This document shows, piece by piece, positions 41,348-50,319 of a stretch of 64,000 bases of DNA. How positions within the stretch are numbered: the first letter of the stretch is position 1; each line of letters starts with the position of its first letter. Made by a program: the position numbers and the translations under genes. Where the stretch lies: positions 62,001-126,000 of the forward strand of contig JAHEZM010000004.1 of NCBI GenBank assembly GCA_023251075.1. The letters run 5' to 3'. The notes beneath the pieces are model-generated. The model worked only from the letters and a program-made list of their open reading frames with translations. It was not told the DNA's origin and made no database searches. This DNA comes from Flavobacteriales bacterium. GTDB taxonomy: Bacteria; Bacteroidota; Bacteroidia; Flavobacteriales_C; GCA-002722245.

Positions 41348-42322
41348 ATGAAAAAAACCTTAACTAATTTATTATTCCTTTTAACTGGATTAAATTTAAG
41401 CGCGCAGTGCATATCATCTTATAACTCTACAGGGTTTTATGATGATTTTACTTCAGTCACCGATAAAGACAGCTTGTATTTTTGGGATGAAGCCACACTT
41501 ACAGGTGATGCCAACCCTAATTTTCAGGCTGTAAAAGTCAGAAGTGGTGGTGTGATTAACTACACTGTTAGTCAGGGAAAAGGAGAATATGTTCCTTTTG
41601 GAGTTTCTTTTGGAGATAACAATGGCACTCCAATTACTATTGATTTGTCGGGAGATAAAACCTTTTCGGTAAAATTCACCAACAATAGTGATTCTACTAT
41701 TATAATAAGAATGACCATTCAGGATATCAATGGAAATGAATTGGATACTTATTCAGATGCGGTAACCGACGGGCAGTTCTCCAATGCGTGGAAATATACC
41801 ATCGCTACCGGAAGTTTGGCCCCCAATGCAAGTACTACTTTCAGTGGTACTTATGCAGGTGCGGTAAAAGCTAATTATACTAACAGTACTTTCGTTTCTA
41901 CATTCGATTTTACAAAAGTGAAGGGTGTATATATTACTGTTTTGAATAACAATAAGGATGCGGCAGATGGATACAAACCTCTTAAACTGAGTTCAGTTGA
42001 TATTGCAATGGATGCTATTAAAGTAGGTGCTTGCGTGTCGGCGGGAAGTAATTCAGTTGTTGAAGAACAACATTTATCATTTTCTCTTTTTCCCAATCCA
42101 GTGAGTGAAGGTGAACTGAATGTAAGTGTGAATGCTGACCAGGCATCTTCCTCTTTACTTCGTGTGTTTGATATGCAAGGGCGTTTGCTGAAAGAGCAAA
42201 ATTGTACTGTGATGAATGGCGCTTTTACTTTGGATGTATCCATGTTGGAGTCAGGACTCTATTCACTTAGTTTGATTTCCAACACAGAAAGCCATAATAA
42301 TCTATTGTTTAGCATAAAATAA
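41348..42322 (+). CDS. T9SS-exported protein with jelly-roll-like domain
   Basis: A 324-residue exported protein (signal peptide ends near L-N-L-S-A-Q). Residues about 25-235 form one beta-sandwich-like domain that opens with Y-D-D-F-T-S and carries G-E-Y-V-P-F-G and I-R-M-T-I-Q-D-I-N-G; similar blocks occur twice in the lipoprotein at 47399-48544 (A-Y-V-P-F-G in its first copy). The last 75 residues are a type IX sorting domain (S-L-F-P-N-P-V-S-E-G). No catalytic motif is seen, so a carbohydrate-binding or scaffolding role at the cell surface is likely. It is the first gene after the operator region and precedes the six-gene glucan operon by 115 nt, with a large hairpin between. Confidence 0.75.
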   Translation: MKKTLTNLLFLLTGLNLSAQCISSYNSTGFYDDFTSVTDKDSLYFWDEATLTGDANPNFQAVKVRSGGVINYTVSQGKGEYVPFGVSFGDNNGTPITIDLSGDKTFSVKFTNNSDSTIIIRMTIQDINGNELDTYSDAVTDGQFSNAWKYTIATGSLAPNASTTFSGTYAGAVKANYTNSTFVSTFDFTKVKGVYITVLNNNKDAADGYKPLKLSSVDIAMDAIKVGACVSAGSNSVVEEQHLSFSLFPNPVSEGELNVSVNADQASSSLLRVFDMQGRLLKEQNCTVMNGAFTLDVSMLESGLYSLSLISNTESHNNLLFSIK

Positions 42323-42337
42323 TAAAAATACACTCCC

Positions 42338-42425
42338 GGAGCCTTTTCAATGTTGTAGTGACGACCCGACCCCAATCAAGTAGTATACACGCTTCTCTTC
42401 AGTGAAGTAAACATGAAAAGGCTCC
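42338..42425 (+). terminator. Large stem-loop between the exported-protein gene and the glucan operon
   Basis: GGAGCCTTTTCA (42338-42349) pairs with TGAAAAGGCTCC (42414-42425); with a one-base bulge the stem extends by TGTT/AACA (42351-42354 with 42410-42413). The loop is about 55 nt and can form a small inner hairpin. A T-rich tract (TTTCCTTTT) follows directly, and the next start codon is 12 nt beyond the stem. It may act as a partial terminator, an mRNA processing site, or a block on translation of the next gene. Confidence 0.65.
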
Positions 42426-42437
42426 TTTCCTTTTAAA

Positions 42438-44504
42438 ATGAATAAAAAATTAGCCGGCATATCATTTTTATTTTGTGTTCTGTTTTTCTCCAATCTTAAG
42501 GGAAGCGATTCTCTCGTTGACAAGAAATATAAGCAGTTTAGCAATCTTGTTCTTTCAGGTTATGTTCGGCCCTATGTGCAATACAGAAGCATGAATAATT
42601 ATTATCCGGGCATGCCCAATGCTGCTTTGCAAAACATTGCTTTAAATGGTTATGAAATAAGTGGCGGGCAGGCTGCCGGATACCAGGAACCATTTTTATT
42701 ACTCAGGTTGGAAGCCAAGCCCAGTTCAAAAACCAGTTTCAAAATAGAATATGCTTTTGATGACCAGTTGGATGGTATCATCAAGTCAAATAAAAACGAA
42801 CCTGTAGATGGTATCATTACACCTTACTCAAAGAGAGTGAGTATTTACAGAATATTTCAGTTTCAGGCCCAAACCATCACTACAAAAGGAACTTTTAAAA
42901 TAATTGCCGGTGGCGGAGTGAACTGGTACAGATTGAGTCCGCTTACTTTATGGAATTATGAATATCGCGATGATCTATTTGAACGCTATCCGTGGGAACC
43001 CGAAGGTAAGGCCATGTCGCGTTACAACAGTTTTTACGAAGTGCAAAATGTGGCGCGTGATGCAAGGTGGGGCAATACAGGAACACAAGGTTTTATTTTG
43101 GAAGCCAATTCACTTCCATTAGGATTCAATGCGGTGATACTTTATGGAAAAACCGACAATAGTGGTGGTTTTCAATCTTATGTAAATGGCATTCCAAAAA
43201 ATATGCTGTCGGGAAGAATTTCAAAAACTTTGGGTGCACAACAAATAGCATTGAATTATTTCAGCCAGTTTGGATATTATGACGGCACCGCTCTATATAA
43301 GATAGATCAGAATATCGCCAGTGCAGAATGGAAAAGAAATTTTAAAGTCTTCAAAGTTTTTTTGGAAGCCGGTGCAGGCCGATACGCTGAAAATGGAACA
43401 CTCACTTCCGCCAACTATTACCATTATTTTGGAAGAAGTACAAGTTCCAGCGATACTGCGGCATCTTTCATCAATCCATGGGCTCCTTGTGCCAACTTAC
43501 AGATCGATATAGATAAAAATATTTTTCCGCTCAGTGCTCAGTTTTTTTACATCAATAAAAGTGTAGTAAATGTTAATAGCCAGGTACTCAACACCAGTAA
43601 TAGCCATGCTATGGGAACTCCTTCCAATGTGAATTCTCCTTACGATGTTACCACCCTGCGCGGAGCTGTGACCGATGTTGGACAGATGGCCAATAACCGT
43701 ATGGGTACCTCTCTCAAATATGAAAATACTTTTAAGAAATTGAAGCTGATGATGGGCACAGGAGTATCACAGGAAATTGAAAATCTGTACAAAACTTATA
43801 CTTCATCTTCTTACAACATGCCGAATAATTTTGCTTCCTTTTTAGGATATGCGCAATCGTTTAACAGCATTACTTTTCAGCATCGAGCTAATCAATTTAC
43901 ACGTTCAAGATTTGGTTATTATATGAACAATGTTGGTCCGTACAATAAGGTGATCAACATGTACAGAAGGTCTTTTGAAACGGTTGCCATCACGGATACT
44001 AATGTAAACTATCGCAAAGGATACAACTCAATCGATTTTAATTGGAAGTATAAATTTCTGATCGGAAAAAGAGATCTTATTATTTCTAATTATTACAATT
44101 ATTCTTCTGTGCAGGATCATTTGTCGCCGTTTCCTGTATTCAGTAATAAAGCATTTTTGCGTTATTTCTACACCGAGTTAAACACTTTCTTTTCTTTGCA
44201 TTCTAAGTTGACCCTGATTGCATTTGTAAGTTTTGAAAGAGTAATGGGAAATATGCGCACAGCCTTGGCTGATGCAGATGGTAAGCTAATCACAGATCCT
44301 ACCTCAGGCATTGCAGTTTACAACGCGAACGGAAAACCGATAGATCAATTTGGTCATGGTTACGGATTTGGTGTTGATTATGATTTTGCTCCAAGAGCAG
44401 GGATCTATTTGAGAAGCAGATGGTTTGATCATCGGGATAAAAATTTTATCTCCGATCAATTCAGCGGAATAGAATCTTCACTTGAATTAAAAATTTTCTT
44501 TTGA
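42438..44504 (+). CDS. Predicted outer-membrane beta-barrel protein, first gene of glucan operon
   Basis: A 688-residue exported protein (signal peptide about 1-22) made almost wholly of amphipathic beta-strands rich in Tyr, Phe, Asn and Gly, ending in E-S-S-L-E-L-K-I-F-F, the aromatic C-terminus usual for outer-membrane barrels. It opens with V-L-S-G-Y-V-R-P-Y-V-Q-Y. It has no plug domain or TonB box, so it is not a TonB receptor. The following barrel gene starts 1 nt after its stop. By gene order it resembles the outer-membrane proteins of the Cytophaga hutchinsonii CHU_1276-1280 cellulose locus (from memory). A role in glucan binding or uptake is inferred. Confidence 0.7.
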   Translation: MNKKLAGISFLFCVLFFSNLKGSDSLVDKKYKQFSNLVLSGYVRPYVQYRSMNNYYPGMPNAALQNIALNGYEISGGQAAGYQEPFLLLRLEAKPSSKTSFKIEYAFDDQLDGIIKSNKNEPVDGIITPYSKRVSIYRIFQFQAQTITTKGTFKIIAGGGVNWYRLSPLTLWNYEYRDDLFERYPWEPEGKAMSRYNSFYEVQNVARDARWGNTGTQGFILEANSLPLGFNAVILYGKTDNSGGFQSYVNGIPKNMLSGRISKTLGAQQIALNYFSQFGYYDGTALYKIDQNIASAEWKRNFKVFKVFLEAGAGRYAENGTLTSANYYHYFGRSTSSSDTAASFINPWAPCANLQIDIDKNIFPLSAQFFYINKSVVNVNSQVLNTSNSHAMGTPSNVNSPYDVTTLRGAVTDVGQMANNRMGTSLKYENTFKKLKLMMGTGVSQEIENLYKTYTSSSYNMPNNFASFLGYAQSFNSITFQHRANQFTRSRFGYYMNNVGPYNKVINMYRRSFETVAITDTNVNYRKGYNSIDFNWKYKFLIGKRDLIISNYYNYSSVQDHLSPFPVFSNKAFLRYFYTELNTFFSLHSKLTLIAFVSFERVMGNMRTALADADGKLITDPTSGIAVYNANGKPIDQFGHGYGFGVDYDFAPRAGIYLRSRWFDHRDKNFISDQFSGIESSLELKIFF

Positions 44505-44505
44505 T

Positions 44506-46242
44506 ATGAATGCAGTAAAAATCACTTTGTTGTTTTTTGTTTTGATAGCTATTCGGCTACCGGCACAAACATTATATTTTAATGGATTGGGTCGGGTTTT
44601 GGTAACCAACGATGCTATCGATGGCAACATCAATGTGAACGATAAACAAAGTATTCGCAAAGCTACTGGAGGCTATACTTTATTTGATCTTGGCATTAAT
44701 GTTCAGCCTTCCGAATTTCTAAGAGCTTCTGTTACGCTGCGTGCAAAAAATGCTTTTGGCGGATTTTACGGCGATGGAAGTGTGATCACTTTCCGACAAT
44801 TTAAATTGGATGGGATCATCTCCAAAAAAGTAAAATATGAAGTAGGTGATATCGATTTAATGTTAACGCCTTATACTCTATTTAATAATTACGAAAGCTA
44901 TATCGATCACGAAGCAGAATTGTTTAATCAACGTAGAAAAATAGTGTATTATGAAAACTTCAATTTCGGAAATAAATGGAGACTGCAAGGAGCGAATGTA
45001 ACAGCACAGTTGGTGAGCGATCGCTACATTGAAAAAATCGGACTCCAGTTTTTTGCCACCCGTATTGCGCGAGCAAATTATTTTAACAATCAGGTACCCG
45101 ACCGACTTTTGTTGGGTTCTAGAATTGATGTTCTGCAAAGCAAATATTTTCAGTACGGATTAAATTATGCGCAGTTGAATGATGTACACGGAACTTCTCC
45201 TTCGCCTTCAGTAGTGCTCAACAATAAAGTGCTAACAGGCGATTGGAAATTGAGTTTGAGAAAAGGGGATTTCGTATGGAGTATTTATGGTGAAGCAGGT
45301 GGATCAACTTATACTTATTCTGCTTCCGATTCTTCCCGATCTAAACAAGATTATTTTTACGATGCTGGCATCAGTATGCTTTACAAACCTTTAAAATTAA
45401 AGGTTTTCGCAGCAGTGAAAAATGTAGGCAAAGATTTTAATTCTCCTTCTGCGCAAACCCGCAGAGTTTTCGATCTGGCTACCAACAGCTTGTTTCCTTC
45501 TTATACTTTTTCTGGCGCAACAACATGGAGAACACCTACTTTGTTCGATCGCTTTACCGATGAAAAATCGATGAGGAATACTACCATCATGGATACCTTG
45601 GTGCAATTCAATCCGTTGTATAATAATGTTCAGCCTTATGGAAGTGCTACACCTAACAGACAAGGAATAACAGCCGGAATCTCTTTAGGGACAGATGAAA
45701 AAATTGTACATGCCGATTTGAATATGGCATTTTTACAAGAGGTAACGGAAGAGATCAACAATGGTCGCCGACAGTTTTTATTGTTACAAGGTGGAGCCAA
45801 TGTGAATTTAAATAAATGGTGGAAAAGAGATCAGAAATGTGTTTTCACTATGGGATTTCAATATGAAAAAACAAAAAGAGATTTGCAGCCCAATGTAATC
45901 TCACTGCAATCTGGTTTCGTTGATGTAGGCTTGAGTTACGAGATTCTGAAATCTTTTGATATTCTTTTTGCTTATAAAACTTTCTCAGGGAAAGGAAATG
46001 AATTTTATTCAAAGCGAGATGCATTTAATGTTCTGGTGACCAATCCGGTGCAAGTGCTCAACTTCGATTTAACGCAACAAATTTTTGGTGGTGGATTGCG
46101 CTTGTGTCACAGCAAAAATTCTTTTACTACGCTACAATATTATTTCATAAAGGTAAATGATAGCTTACTGAAAGACAGCAATGGTAATGCTTTGGAGTAC
46201 AATGTTAAACAGTTGTTTGTTCAATACAACTTAATATTTTAA
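44506..46242 (+). CDS. Predicted outer-membrane beta-barrel protein, second gene of glucan operon
   Basis: A 578-residue exported protein (signal peptide, cleavage near R-L-P-A-Q). Like the preceding gene product it consists of amphipathic strands with aromatic girdles and ends in Q-L-F-V-Q-Y-N-L-I-F, an outer-membrane barrel terminus. It opens with L-Y-F-N-G-L-G-R-V-L-V-T-N-D. It has no TonB plug and no enzyme motif. It is 1 nt after the first barrel gene and 2 nt before a lipoprotein gene, so the two barrels and two lipoproteins are probably made together and may form one outer-membrane complex. Function is inferred from context only. Confidence 0.7.
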   Translation: MNAVKITLLFFVLIAIRLPAQTLYFNGLGRVLVTNDAIDGNINVNDKQSIRKATGGYTLFDLGINVQPSEFLRASVTLRAKNAFGGFYGDGSVITFRQFKLDGIISKKVKYEVGDIDLMLTPYTLFNNYESYIDHEAELFNQRRKIVYYENFNFGNKWRLQGANVTAQLVSDRYIEKIGLQFFATRIARANYFNNQVPDRLLLGSRIDVLQSKYFQYGLNYAQLNDVHGTSPSPSVVLNNKVLTGDWKLSLRKGDFVWSIYGEAGGSTYTYSASDSSRSKQDYFYDAGISMLYKPLKLKVFAAVKNVGKDFNSPSAQTRRVFDLATNSLFPSYTFSGATTWRTPTLFDRFTDEKSMRNTTIMDTLVQFNPLYNNVQPYGSATPNRQGITAGISLGTDEKIVHADLNMAFLQEVTEEINNGRRQFLLLQGGANVNLNKWWKRDQKCVFTMGFQYEKTKRDLQPNVISLQSGFVDVGLSYEILKSFDILFAYKTFSGKGNEFYSKRDAFNVLVTNPVQVLNFDLTQQIFGGGLRLCHSKNSFTTLQYYFIKVNDSLLKDSNGNALEYNVKQLFVQYNLIF

Positions 46243-46244
46243 GT

Positions 46245-47399
46245 ATGCACTTGAAGAAAACTTTATATCTCCTTTTCTTTCTTTCTCTTCTTCTTTCATG
46301 TGAGAGGAATACAGAAGCTATTGGTCCGGAATACAAAATTCCTTCGGCCGATTTTAAAATGCTCAATGCTTTTTCTGCTGCTCAAAATAATATTGATTTT
46401 TCTATTTCATCAGAACAAATTTTTACTGCCTCTTTTTCTGAAAACGTAAGTTGGTTTGTAAATCTAAAAGGATCTAAATCGGGAGCGAAAAAAAGTATCA
46501 GTGGTTTTTCAAAAGAGTTGAATATGGCCAATTGCAAATGGAATGGCAACCACGACGATCTGTATTTTTTCAGGTCGGGTGAAACAGTAGTAGCTACTTT
46601 AACTTTCCTCGGTTCAACACTAAGTTTTACAGATACTTTTAATCTCGTTACGGCTCGCAGCTGGAATATTCCCGGAAAGATAATTCCTGTATTGAATTTT
46701 GAATCGGGTGCTTCTACTTTCGATTACCAATTTTACGATGGTCCGTCAGATAAATATCCTACTTATAAAGTAACCTATTCTGTGAAAAACGGTGTGCAGA
46801 GTGATATGTTTTCCGGTCTCAACAACAGCATACAAAGTGTATTGAAAAATGTGAGTGGTGATACTATACAAGGATTTCCTAGAGGCTCTATAGAGGGAGA
46901 GAAGCTGTACCGTTTTGCAGGAAAAGACGGCGTGTATAACGGCGACGGATACAGTGATTATTTCATTGGTGGAGCCGGTATGGGCAAGGTGGGATATTAT
47001 GCTTTAAGCTCAGATCCCGATCAGGTGTATTTCAATATTTATGTATTTGGTACTGGCGATCCCAACTCTAAACTGGTTATTAATTTCAACGAAGATGATG
47101 ATGGAAATGGAAATGCTGATGCGGGCAACCAAAGCGAAAATTATATTTTATATGAAGATGAATATGCTTATGGAATTCAGGTTTCCTGGGAAGGATGGAA
47201 ATTGATTTCGGTAAAATATGATGATCTCGAATTGTCGGCCGACGGCGCAAAAGCAAAATACGGCAATAAGAAAAAAGAGCCGCACAAAATTGCTAAAATG
47301 GGTTTTGTATTGTTGAGTACAAAAAAGGGTGATCAGGCCAATGTGAATTTTGATTTTCCTGTTTTTACTATCGCGCAAATATTTAATCCTGCTCAATAA
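46245..47399 (+). CDS. Surface lipoprotein with jelly-roll-like domain
   Basis: A 384-residue lipoprotein (lipobox S-L-L-L-S-C, Cys19). The N-terminal 140 residues look like an Ig-like or PKD-like domain; the C-terminal half (about 145-380) reads as a galactose-binding-like jelly roll with exposed aromatics (Y-G-I-Q-V-S-W-E-G-W-K-L-I) and an acidic loop (N-E-D-D-D-G-N-G-N) suited to calcium. Such modules often bind beta-glucans (CBM11- or CBM4-like); the family is not certain. It shares one base with the next gene (TAATG). Third gene of the operon. Confidence 0.7.
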   Translation: MHLKKTLYLLFFLSLLLSCERNTEAIGPEYKIPSADFKMLNAFSAAQNNIDFSISSEQIFTASFSENVSWFVNLKGSKSGAKKSISGFSKELNMANCKWNGNHDDLYFFRSGETVVATLTFLGSTLSFTDTFNLVTARSWNIPGKIIPVLNFESGASTFDYQFYDGPSDKYPTYKVTYSVKNGVQSDMFSGLNNSIQSVLKNVSGDTIQGFPRGSIEGEKLYRFAGKDGVYNGDGYSDYFIGGAGMGKVGYYALSSDPDQVYFNIYVFGTGDPNSKLVINFNEDDDGNGNADAGNQSENYILYEDEYAYGIQVSWEGWKLISVKYDDLELSADGAKAKYGNKKKEPHKIAKMGFVLLSTKKGDQANVNFDFPVFTIAQIFNPAQ

Positions 47400-48544
47400 T
47401 GCAAAGATTTCTTTCATATATCATTTTGTTTTTTCTATTGTCGGGTTTATCGGCCTGTCTGCATTTTGCAGAGCCTGTACTCGATCATAATGCACAATTG
47501 GCAGAATACCAGGAAGCCGAAAAAGGAGTAAATGCACTGCTGATGAACAAAGGAGTAATCGATCAATTCTCTGACGAAATTTATAGTTGGTGGGGTGCCA
47601 ATGGAATTACTTTAAGCAGGAAGCAGGATACTTTCAAAGTGGTGATCAACAATGTAGGATCGGCTTATGTTCCTTTTGGTAGAGAAATTACTTCAATTGA
47701 TTTTACCACGAGTCATCTTTTGCGTGTACGCATGCGTTGCGAAGGGAAATCATCGCCTGTGGTTCGTCTCGATTTGAAAGACAATATGGGAAGAACAACC
47801 AATGCTATGGCGGTACAAAATCGTGTGACGGCAAATAAATCTTATCAGGATTTTTATTACTATTTCAGAGATAAATATGTGCAGGCGTGGCCTGATAAGC
47901 AGATAGTAGATTCTACATTGATCTCTTCTGTGATGTTTTTTGTGAATCCGGGAATGACCGACTGGACAGGCGTTTTATACATCGATGAAATTGAGGCACT
48001 GCCTCTAGATAGTCTGCCGAAAAAAGAATCAAAGTCAAGTTTGGTCGTAGATGATTTTAGTGATGAACCAAGCGCATGGTGGGTTGGAAGCAGTAAAATT
48101 GCATTGGAAAAAGAAGCAGACATCGACATCTTGAAAATTACTTCAGATGGTGCGGGTGCTAATTACGAAACTTTCGGAAGAGCTTTTGAAAGAGTGGATT
48201 GTAATAAGTCGCCTATCATTCGAATTCGCGCCAGAGCAGAAAAAAAAGCAGGAGATAAAAATCCTAAAATAAGAATAGCACTTAAAGATAATAATGGCTA
48301 TACCAGCAATGAATTTGATATCGTGCAAGAGATCGACAGCAGCATGAATTATAAAAATTATTTTTTCGATTGCAGAGGTAAATTTTCACAAACTTATCCT
48401 GATCAGCATAGTGTTAATGCAAATGCTATTGAAGGTCTTGTGATTTTTATCAATAGTGGCGGACCGGCATTCTACGGCAAAATATATATAGAAGAAATTG
48501 AAGTGATCGATGAGAAAAAAATGAATGAATTACTAAAGCAATGA
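47399..48544 (+). CDS. Surface lipoprotein with two tandem jelly-roll-like domains
   Basis: A 381-residue lipoprotein (lipobox S-G-L-S-A-C, Cys20). It contains two copies of one domain, about 55-200 and 220-375: D-Q-F-S-D-E-I-Y-S-W-W-G against D-D-F-S-D-E-P-S-A-W-W-V, Y-V-P-F-G-R-E against Y-E-T-F-G-R-A, and I-D-E-I-E-A against I-E-E-I-E-V at the ends. The paired Trp residues fit sugar stacking. The first copy's Y-V-P-F-G block recurs in the exported protein at 41348-42322. It overlaps both neighbours (1 nt and 4 nt), so it is tightly coupled to the GH9 gene. A glucan-binding role is inferred. Confidence 0.75.
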   Translation: MQRFLSYIILFFLLSGLSACLHFAEPVLDHNAQLAEYQEAEKGVNALLMNKGVIDQFSDEIYSWWGANGITLSRKQDTFKVVINNVGSAYVPFGREITSIDFTTSHLLRVRMRCEGKSSPVVRLDLKDNMGRTTNAMAVQNRVTANKSYQDFYYYFRDKYVQAWPDKQIVDSTLISSVMFFVNPGMTDWTGVLYIDEIEALPLDSLPKKESKSSLVVDDFSDEPSAWWVGSSKIALEKEADIDILKITSDGAGANYETFGRAFERVDCNKSPIIRIRARAEKKAGDKNPKIRIALKDNNGYTSNEFDIVQEIDSSMNYKNYFFDCRGKFSQTYPDQHSVNANAIEGLVIFINSGGPAFYGKIYIEEIEVIDEKKMNELLKQ

Positions 48545-50319
48545 CTAAAAAATTAATATTCTATTTTTGGAAATGGATGATCTTATTCATTTTGTTTTTT
48601 CTCTTCCAATCTATCCTTTTTGCACAGGATAAAATAAGACTCAACCAGTTGGGATATTATTGTGGTGCACCTAAAATAGCAGTGGTGTTATCGCCACAAG
48701 CAAATGTTTTTTTTGTGGTGGATGATGCAAGTCACGACACTATTTATCATGCTAATTTATTGAAGACAGAATTTTGGGAATACTCTGGTGATTCGGCAAG
48801 GAAAGCCAATTTTTCAAAAGTAAACCGAGAAGGTAAATTTCATCTTTTTGTACCGGGAATAGGCACTTCCTATGCTTTCGAAATTACACACAATACTTTT
48901 CTTCCGGCAGCGAAATCTTCTTTGAAAATGTATTATTTACAAAGAGCTTCAATAGATATTCAAGAGCAATATGCCGGAAAATTTGCAAGAAAAAAAGGTC
49001 ATCCCGATGACCACGTGATGGTACATCCCTCCGCGGAAAGTGCGTCACGTGGCGCTGGAACTATCTTTAAAAGTGAAGGAGGATGGTATGATGCGGGAGA
49101 TTACAATAAATACATTGTGAACTCAGGTATCAGCACTTATACTTTAATAATGACTTACGAACATCTCGCTCCTTATTTTGATACACTGAATACCAATATT
49201 CCTGAAAGCAAAAACAAGATTCCCGACATCCTGGATGAGGTGTTGTATAACCTGCGCTGGATGCTGAGTATGCAAGATACCGATGGTGGTGTTTATCATA
49301 AACTCACCAACAGCAATTTCGATGGAAACCTCATGCCTGCCGATGCGCAAGAGCCCAGATATGTGGTGATGAAAACCACTGCCGCATCTTTAGATTTTGC
49401 TGCGGTGTGTGCGGTAGCACATCGTATTTTTAAAAAATACAATCAGCAAATGCCTGGCTTTTCCGACAGCTGTTTACAAGCTTCTTTAAATGCATGGAGC
49501 TGGGCGAAAAAAAATCCCAATGTGAAATATTTACAAAATAAAATGAATGCAGAATTCAATCCCGATATCGTGACAGGTGCTTATGACGATAATAATTTAC
49601 AGGATGAATTTCAATGGGCTGCTACCGAATTATTTATTGCCACATCAAAATACAGTTACCTCGTAGAAATGAATCTGGAAGCTTCATTGAGCAAAAATTT
49701 TAATATCCCCAACTGGCAAAATGTAGGTTCGCTGGGCTATTACAGCTTGATGACGAAAAGAGAAGAACTGGAATTCATCGAAGCTGAAAAGATAGAATTG
49801 ATCAAAGCAAAGATTTTAAAATGTGCCGATGAATTGGTGAAAGGTTATAAGAAATCTGCATTTGCTGTTCCTATAGGAACCTGGTCGGGAGATTTTTGCT
49901 GGGGAAGTAATGCGCATGCCGGCAATGAAGGAATAGTATTGTTGCAAGCATATTTGATCAGCGGAGATGTTGAATATATGGAAGCTGCATTGGCAGTGAT
50001 GGATTATTTTTTAGGAAGAAATGGAACCTCTTATTCTTTCTTAACAGGCTTCGGCGACAAGCAAGTGATGCATTCGCATCACCGTCCGTCGGAAGCAGAT
50101 GGAATCACTGAACCTCTGCCGGGATACCTTGTAGGTGGACCGAATCCGGGAATGGAAGATGCATCGAATTGCGGAGGAAAATATGTGTGCAAACTTCCTG
50201 CATCTGCCTATATCGATGATGTCTGCAGTTATGCCTCCAATGAAGTTGCCATCAACTGGAATGCTCCTTTTGTATACCTCTCTTTTTCTATTCACCAACA
50301 CTATAAAAACTCAAAATGA
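48541..50319 (+). CDS. GH9 endoglucanase with N-terminal Ig-like domain
   Basis: A 592-residue exported glycoside hydrolase (signal peptide about 1-29, no lipobox, no T9SS domain). Residues 30-118 form the CelD-type Ig-like domain (I-R-L-N-Q-L-G-Y) that precedes many GH9 catalytic domains. The (alpha/alpha)6 barrel has G-G-W-Y-D-A-G-D-Y-N-K (Asp184 and Asp187), H-S-H-H-R-P-S, and the acid Glu568 in Y-A-S-N-E-V-A-I-N-W-N. It inverts and cleaves beta-1,4-glucan. Without a sorting signal it should act in the periplasm or be held by the operon's outer-membrane proteins. It overlaps the lipoprotein and the GH3 genes by 4 nt each. Confidence 0.92.
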   Translation: MTKKLIFYFWKWMILFILFFLFQSILFAQDKIRLNQLGYYCGAPKIAVVLSPQANVFFVVDDASHDTIYHANLLKTEFWEYSGDSARKANFSKVNREGKFHLFVPGIGTSYAFEITHNTFLPAAKSSLKMYYLQRASIDIQEQYAGKFARKKGHPDDHVMVHPSAESASRGAGTIFKSEGGWYDAGDYNKYIVNSGISTYTLIMTYEHLAPYFDTLNTNIPESKNKIPDILDEVLYNLRWMLSMQDTDGGVYHKLTNSNFDGNLMPADAQEPRYVVMKTTAASLDFAAVCAVAHRIFKKYNQQMPGFSDSCLQASLNAWSWAKKNPNVKYLQNKMNAEFNPDIVTGAYDDNNLQDEFQWAATELFIATSKYSYLVEMNLEASLSKNFNIPNWQNVGSLGYYSLMTKREELEFIEAEKIELIKAKILKCADELVKGYKKSAFAVPIGTWSGDFCWGSNAHAGNEGIVLLQAYLISGDVEYMEAALAVMDYFLGRNGTSYSFLTGFGDKQVMHSHHRPSEADGITEPLPGYLVGGPNPGMEDASNCGGKYVCKLPASAYIDDVCSYASNEVAINWNAPFVYLSFSIHQHYKNSK

